In this document: positions 59,460-64,000 of the stretch, one piece after another
Numbering within the stretch: the stretch's first letter is position 1
Layout of the letters: each line of letters starts with the position of its first letter
From: Cryptomeria japonica
Lineage: Eukaryota > Streptophyta > Pinopsida > Cupressales > Cupressaceae
DNA length: 64,000 bases
NCBI RefSeq assembly: GCF_030272615.1
Contig: NC_081405.1
Span: 608,828,677-608,892,676, forward strand
Direction of reading: 5' to 3'
Notes under the pieces: generated by a model
Databases searched by the model: none
What the model saw: the letters and a program-made list of their open reading frames with translations, nothing else
Told to the model about the DNA's origin: nothing
Position numbers and translations under genes: made by a program

Positions 59460-60805
59460 AGTTAGACTCAAAAGACACTCATGCTCCTTCACAACATATC
59501 CTATGGTGAGAAAAGACAATAGTCAATGGATCCCAATTGGTTTTCCAGCTATGCTTACCTAGAGAAGACACTTAGATGCTTGAACCCACTAGCTCCCCTC
59601 CATGACACTCACTTCTCTGGGGTAGCCAAGTATCAATTCCCATGAAAAATCCTCATAGAGAACTATGCAGAATGTGTTTAGTATGGCTTCCCATTAGGAG
59701 CTATGTTTCAGAGTTGCGCAAGTGCAATTGAGGCCTATATCCCAACGAAGAACCAAGAACTTAGTAGTCATGCAAGCATGATTGAGATCTCTAGGATCTG
59801 ACTAAGCACCCAATGTGAGAGTGAACTCTCAAATAGCCCCAACCATTGATTCTTTCACTCTCAATGGTCTATTTATTATAGTGAGTTGGGAACCGTAGGT
59901 TCGGGTGTACTCACTTGGGTCGTTCCCCTCTCACTGGCTCTAAGAGAAACTTGGGAGGGCAGGCCCGCTAAGGGTAGCACAAGAAATAAAATTATAAAAG
60001 ACCAAAGGGGTCTAGATTTTTAATTTCCTAGATAGGCAAGAGAATTCTCTTCTACCCTTTGACTCTTCAATACAAGATTATTTTACCCCCTAATTATATC
60101 TAGGTGCCTAAAAATTGAAAACACACAGTTTAATTGAATCTCCAAGGCAACCTGCAAAACCACATGGTTAGTAGTTTCAAAATGAAGTCTTTGACAAATG
60201 TAGGTTTGATTGATGAATCCTTTGACAAATGAGATCTGCAAACACCTGTTAGACTATCAAAATGTCCAAAAACTTCTGATCCTGAAAAGCCCTAAAATTT
60301 GACTGTCTGAAATTTGGAAAAACCTCCAAAATATAGATTTTGCATTATAACTCCTAGAAGTTTGAAACCCCTCTCAAACATCCTCAAAATACATATGGAA
60401 TATAACTTAAAGTATAAGAAAGAGAAAAAAAAAGAGGAAAAGGTCACTTATACTCATGAGTATTCTCACAGTTTTATACAAGTAAATAAAAACTCGCAAG
60501 GTTTAGAAAAGAAACTCGTATGGGTGGGAACATAAACTCGTACGAGTTTCTATGATAGAGAAGAAGAAACACAAAATTAGAAAGAGGAGAGATAGAAAGT
60601 AGTATCAATCAGAAAATTGTATGAGTTTCTTCAGAGTAGTACAACGATTCCTTAATCCCAGGATGATAAAACATAGAAACTCGTCCTAAGATATGCAGAA
60701 TGTCATATGAACTTTCGAGCTGAAATGTTGCCTACAACAAAAAACTCACAAAAACTTGCAACGAAGGTTAGATTAGGGACATGGGTCCCACCGGGCATGC
60801 CAGAA
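59460..60805 (-). other. Gypsy-like leader, unique part, with primer-binding site
   Basis: From the PBS (plus 60783-60802) to the array. Contains GTGAGTTGGGAACCGTAGG and CGGGTGTACTCACTTGGG near 59880-59920, which can fold into a local stem. No ORF of interest. Confidence 0.5.
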
Positions 60806-61743
60806 TGAATAGGTTAAAATCGTGGAAGGTGAGATTAGATGGTTAGAAATCGAAAGAAACATTTAAAATCCAAACAAAACCATTTTATACCTTGCAAGAT
60901 ATCATCTCCTTCAGATTGAGCTTGATGAAGTGAAGGCACCCCTTGATGATGGTCCACTTGATGTGGATTGATCTCCTTTGTGCTCAACAAGATAGATTGA
61001 TGGATTGGATTTGGATTGAAAGATTAAGGATGGATGGATTTGATAATGGATTATGATGAGAGTGTGATAGGTGGAGAATTTGATAGCATAAGGATAGAAG
61101 AATGGAAGACCCTTTCTGAGGAAATGATCATCCAACTTATAGATTGGAGGAGGCCAAGGAAGGGCCAAGATTTATTTCCTTATGGAGGGTTGAGATTGAT
61201 TTGAGATAGAAGGCATGGATCAAGGGTGCCTTGGGAAAATAAACATGAATATTAAATTCCTTGGGAAAAGGGGGGAGAAATTTGAATTTCAAACATGAGG
61301 AATTAAAAATTCCAAAATAAGGATGCAATGACGGGTTCAAAGAAATTTGAATTTCTTTGACAGACTCAATGTTGATGTGACATGAGTGGGAATTAAAAAT
61401 TGAGGGATAATGATAAGCATGATTATGAGAGATTCTGGAAGGATTAATTAGGCTGAGTGGGATTACAGAAAAAGTGATTTGTAGGAATCACATGACTAGG
61501 TTAATTAATTAAAATTAATTCATTGAGTGAGTTTAGAAGAAATAGTTATTGGAGGATACTTTAGAAGAATAGGGGAAATATTTATTTATTTGATAAATTA
61601 GTTATTGGACAATAGTGATAGAATTAATTAAATTAGATTTAATTGATTCTGAGAGGAATGAGGACAACATAATTAAATTAATTAATTATGTTGATAGGCT
61701 TAAATTATTTCAATATTAATTTAACTAATTTTAGGTGTCTACA
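60806..61743 (-). repeat. 5' LTR of the nested gypsy-like element
   Basis: 938 bp; abuts the primer-binding site on its left (plus) side. AACTA at 61744-61748 is the right target copy. Confidence 0.88.
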
Positions 61744-62526
61744 AACTATATCACCTATTTATACAGTTCATCAACCTTGACAACAAGGTCGGCCAAACCC
61801 TTAACTCACAATTATAAAATTAAATCACACAAAACAAAGATCGACAACCAAACCAATATAATGATATACATGATATAAAATGGACCTAAATCATATTCTC
61901 AAACACACAATAGCACCAAAAATCATTCCAAGATCCACTACAATAAGCTACACCATCAAGAATACCGCATAATATGAAGAGTATCACATGCTCATGGAAA
62001 TCACCAACAACTCACACAACGACCAATGGGAATCATCAAAAGAAATAGGAAATAATTATAAAACACTAGCAAGCACGTTACAATTATCTACAATAGCTGG
62101 ACCAACATCACTTATCAAATCTTCATCAATCAACATCTGAAACTCAAGAATACTCAAACAACAACAACTATCACAAAGAAAGATAACTTGTGAAGCAACA
62201 AATCATGAACCATCTAAAACAAAGATACACATGAACATCCTAGACAATCTCCTAAAATATCAACTCAAGATCTGATCACATAGGAATATACCGAAGGAAA
62301 TACCAAACTTTACAAAGAATCGATCAGAAAAATAAAACTGCAAACTGGATCATATGATATAATCAATTAAGCTTTCAGATCACCAAAACCAATATAGAAT
62401 GATATAATGATACTAGAAATATTCTATATGCTGAACCATGATCCAATAAACCACTGGAGCATTAAATCATAGGAATATGTTGACATCAATGACAACAACA
62501 TATCCTAGCAATAGAAATGTCCAATA
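61744..62526 (-). repeat. Copia 3' LTR, proximal piece
   Basis: 783 bp carrying the LTR 5' terminus (minus-strand TATTGGACATTTC after the CCAAAGGGGGAGA tract). The junction at 61744 with the nested LTR is clean. Confidence 0.75.
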
Positions 62527-62834
62527 ATCTCCCCCTTTGGCATTGATGGCAACACATGGATGTGAAAAACAATCAATGAAAATAAAGAGAAAATCTCCAA
62601 TAGACTCCCCCAAGATTGAGTAGATAAAACAATTTTTCATGTGCTTCTCTCCCCCTTTGACATCAATGACAAAGGATCTCAAAATAGAAAACCAAAATCT
62701 CCCTAGGCTCAGATAAACATATCAGCTCGTCTAAACCACAAACAAACTACTCCACTAGTGGAAAAGTATAAACTCATCAATCTGAAAAAAAGATAAGATT
62801 GTAAAGTCCATCGAATTGATGCCACTCAATGCAT

Positions 62835-64000
62835 CTAGTTCCCATCAGGAGGGGTGGATACCCCTAACTTGTCTCTCAAATATCAACAATTTGTTTCTTT
62901 GTAGACACATATTCTAGCTTCACTTCCTCTTTACTAACTTTTTCTCTTAAGAAGTGATATTTGATTGATACATGTTTAGGCTTTGAATGTTGTACCTGGT
63001 TCTTTGAGATATTAATAGCACTGGAATTATCATAATATATGACAGTAGGCTCATCATAGATAACTCTGATGTCCTTCAACATTTTCTTCATCCAAACTAC
63101 TTGAGTGTAGTTACTAGCAGCAACAATGTATTCAACTTCAATAGTGGATAAGGAAATTGAATCATGTTTCTTAATAGCCCATGAATCCAATTTTTTAACC
63201 AAAAAAAATGCACCACCATAGGTACTCTTCCAACCAAAAACATCACTAGCCCAATCAGCATTAGTGTAAGCACATAACATGAAATCATCATTCCTCGGAT
63301 ACCACAAACTATAATCCATAGTTAGTTTAAAGTATCTGAATATCCTCTTTACAATAGGGACATGACTCTCTTTTAGATCAGCTTGATATCTAGCAGTCAT
63401 GCACACAACATGCATAACGTCCGGTCTATTCTGAGTTAAGTATATCAATCCACCAACCATAGATTTGTACAAAGTCTTATTATCTTTTGGAGATTCATGA
63501 TTTTTAGATAATTTATAGCTAGTCACCATAACAGATCCAATCAATATAGAGTCTTCTAACCCAAACTTATTTAGTAATTCCTTCATATATTTAGTTTGAG
63601 ATATAAAAATACCTTTTCCAATCCGTGAAATCAACAAACCTAAGAAAAATTTAATCTCTCCTATCATAGACATCTCAAATTATTTCTGCATATTACTAAA
63701 AAACTTCAAACTCAAGTTATCATCTCCTCCAAAGATAATGCCATGAATAAAAAATTCAACAATCAAAATGTTATCATTCTCAATCTTGAAATATAGATTA
63801 CTATCAGTAGTACCTTTATTAAATCCTAATTTTAACAAATACTTATCCAATATAGCATACCAAGCTCTAGGGGCTTGTTTCAATCCACAAAGAGCTTTCT
63901 TCAGTTTGCATACCATGTATCCATCATCTAATAATGAAAATCCATCAGGTTGCTCAATGTAAACTTCTTCTTCAAGATCACCATTCAAAAAGGTTTACTT
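62835..64000 (-). pseudogene. Copia pol 3' part: reverse transcriptase end and RNase H, broken
   Basis: Reads from the window edge: EQPDGF, CKLKKALCGLKQAPRAWY, MSMIGEIKFFLGL, SQTKYMKELL, RPDVMHVVCMTARYQ, RIFRYFKLTMDYSLWYP, AYTNADWASD, GGAFFLVKKLDSW, SLSTIEVEYIVAAS, WMKKMLKDI, SKPKHVSIKYHFLRE and LEYVSTKKQIVDI. These are RT motifs C-terminal to the fingers and the full RNase H of SIRE/Maximus-type copia. The RT active box, normally YVDDI, reads FIHGI (about 63745), so both Asp are gone. TAA occurs at 63680-63682 and another at about 63990. After QIVDI a short deletion and frame change removes the FTKPLP motif; the tail LRDKLGVSTPPDGN then ends at TAG 62835-62837. Confidence 0.92.

Larger units (their letters stand above)
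53985..61743 (-). mobile_element. Non-autonomous Ty3/gypsy-like LTR element, nested in the copia LTR
   Basis: LTRs 53985-54915 and 60806-61743 (about 95% identical by eye) begin TG[CT]AGACACCTAAAATTA and end TTCA on the minus strand. Next to the right LTR the minus strand reads TTC then TGGCATGCCCGGTGGGACCC, a GC-rich primer-binding site. Before the left LTR is a purine tract GAGGGGCAAAA. AAATA/AACTA flanks are a near-match 5-bp target duplication. The 5.9-kb interior has a GATTGG-rich leader and Pro/Ser-rich frames but no protease, RT or integrase. It was presumably mobilised by a related gypsy element. TGTAGACACC termini are common in plant gypsy families; exact lineage is not determinable here. 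Confidence 0.85.
53456..64000 (-). mobile_element. Ty1/copia retrotransposon (Maximus/SIRE-like), 3' part, split by a nested gypsy-like element
   Basis: The minus strand enters from beyond the window with RT and RNase H (64000-62835), a purine tract CCAAAGGGGGAGA (plus 62528-62540) and a 3' LTR. The LTR starts TATTGG at 62526, is interrupted at 61744/53984, and ends CCAACA at 53456, making TGTTGG/CCAACA-type inverted ends with one change. Joined length of the LTR is about 1.31 kb. The LTR part at 53480-53700 has the familiar 'ACTGAGAGGGGGAGGGTGGA' and 'GACATGGAAAACCC' words of this lineage. The 5' half lies outside the window, so its target duplication cannot be checked. Confidence 0.85.

Overview
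The window looks like nuclear DNA of a large, repeat-rich plant genome. Most of it is AT-rich non-coding sequence broken up by retroelements of several ages: Ty3/gypsy, Ty1/copia, an L1-type LINE with an ORF1 DUF4283 domain and an RNase H tail, two TRIM-like miniature LTR elements and one tRNA-derived SINE-like insert. Only two loci look like host protein genes. Both encode plant TIR domains of the 'F-I-N-H-R-G-x-D-x-K' type, with an intron directly after the TIR exon. TIR domains of this kind together with the retroelement load suggest a gymnosperm, perhaps a conifer. That is inference; nothing here fixes the species.

Layout. 1-6.8 kb: AT-rich DNA, a decayed pentatricopeptide-repeat (PPR) gene on the minus strand beside a CpG-rich promoter-like patch, and tandem duplications, one of them perfect. 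6.8-10.4 kb: a complete but non-coding LTR retrotransposon (minus strand, 5-bp target duplication) packed with CATGCA motifs. 11.2-12.1 kb: a TRIM-like element just upstream of the first TIR locus (12.4-13.1 kb), which is followed by an unidentified 163-codon open frame. 14.8-15.1 kb: a copia relic. 15.7-25.4 kb: a tandemly duplicated 1.74-kb gypsy gag-protease relic; the second copy is split by a nearly full-length LINE (18.7-24.9 kb) with 23-bp target duplications. 25.4-26.4 kb: a second LINE ORF1 relic. 26.4-47.3 kb: mostly AT-rich filler with degenerate retroposons, a TRIM at 44.2-44.6 kb and an inverted repeat. 47.3-48.2 kb: a poly(A)-tailed retroposon with target duplications. 48.7-50.0 kb: the second, intact TIR gene (two exons, 195 residues), with a 94-bp tRNA-derived insert 72 bp beyond its stop. 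52.6-53.5 kb: a region built from about ten copies of a short phrase. 53.5-64 kb: the 3' part of a Maximus/SIRE-type copia element whose 3' LTR was split by a 7.8-kb non-autonomous gypsy-like element with 0.93-kb LTRs and a Pro/Ser-rich open frame.

The two TIR loci share a phase-2 intron at the same place and a similar short C-terminal exon, so they are paralogues of a TIR-only (or TIR-plus-short-tail) immune gene type. TIR2 keeps the catalytic-position glutamate. TIR1 has lost its expected start and a conserved Trp. Everything else of coding character is mobile-element debris; most premature stops are TAG, the pattern expected from C-to-T decay of methylated DNA.
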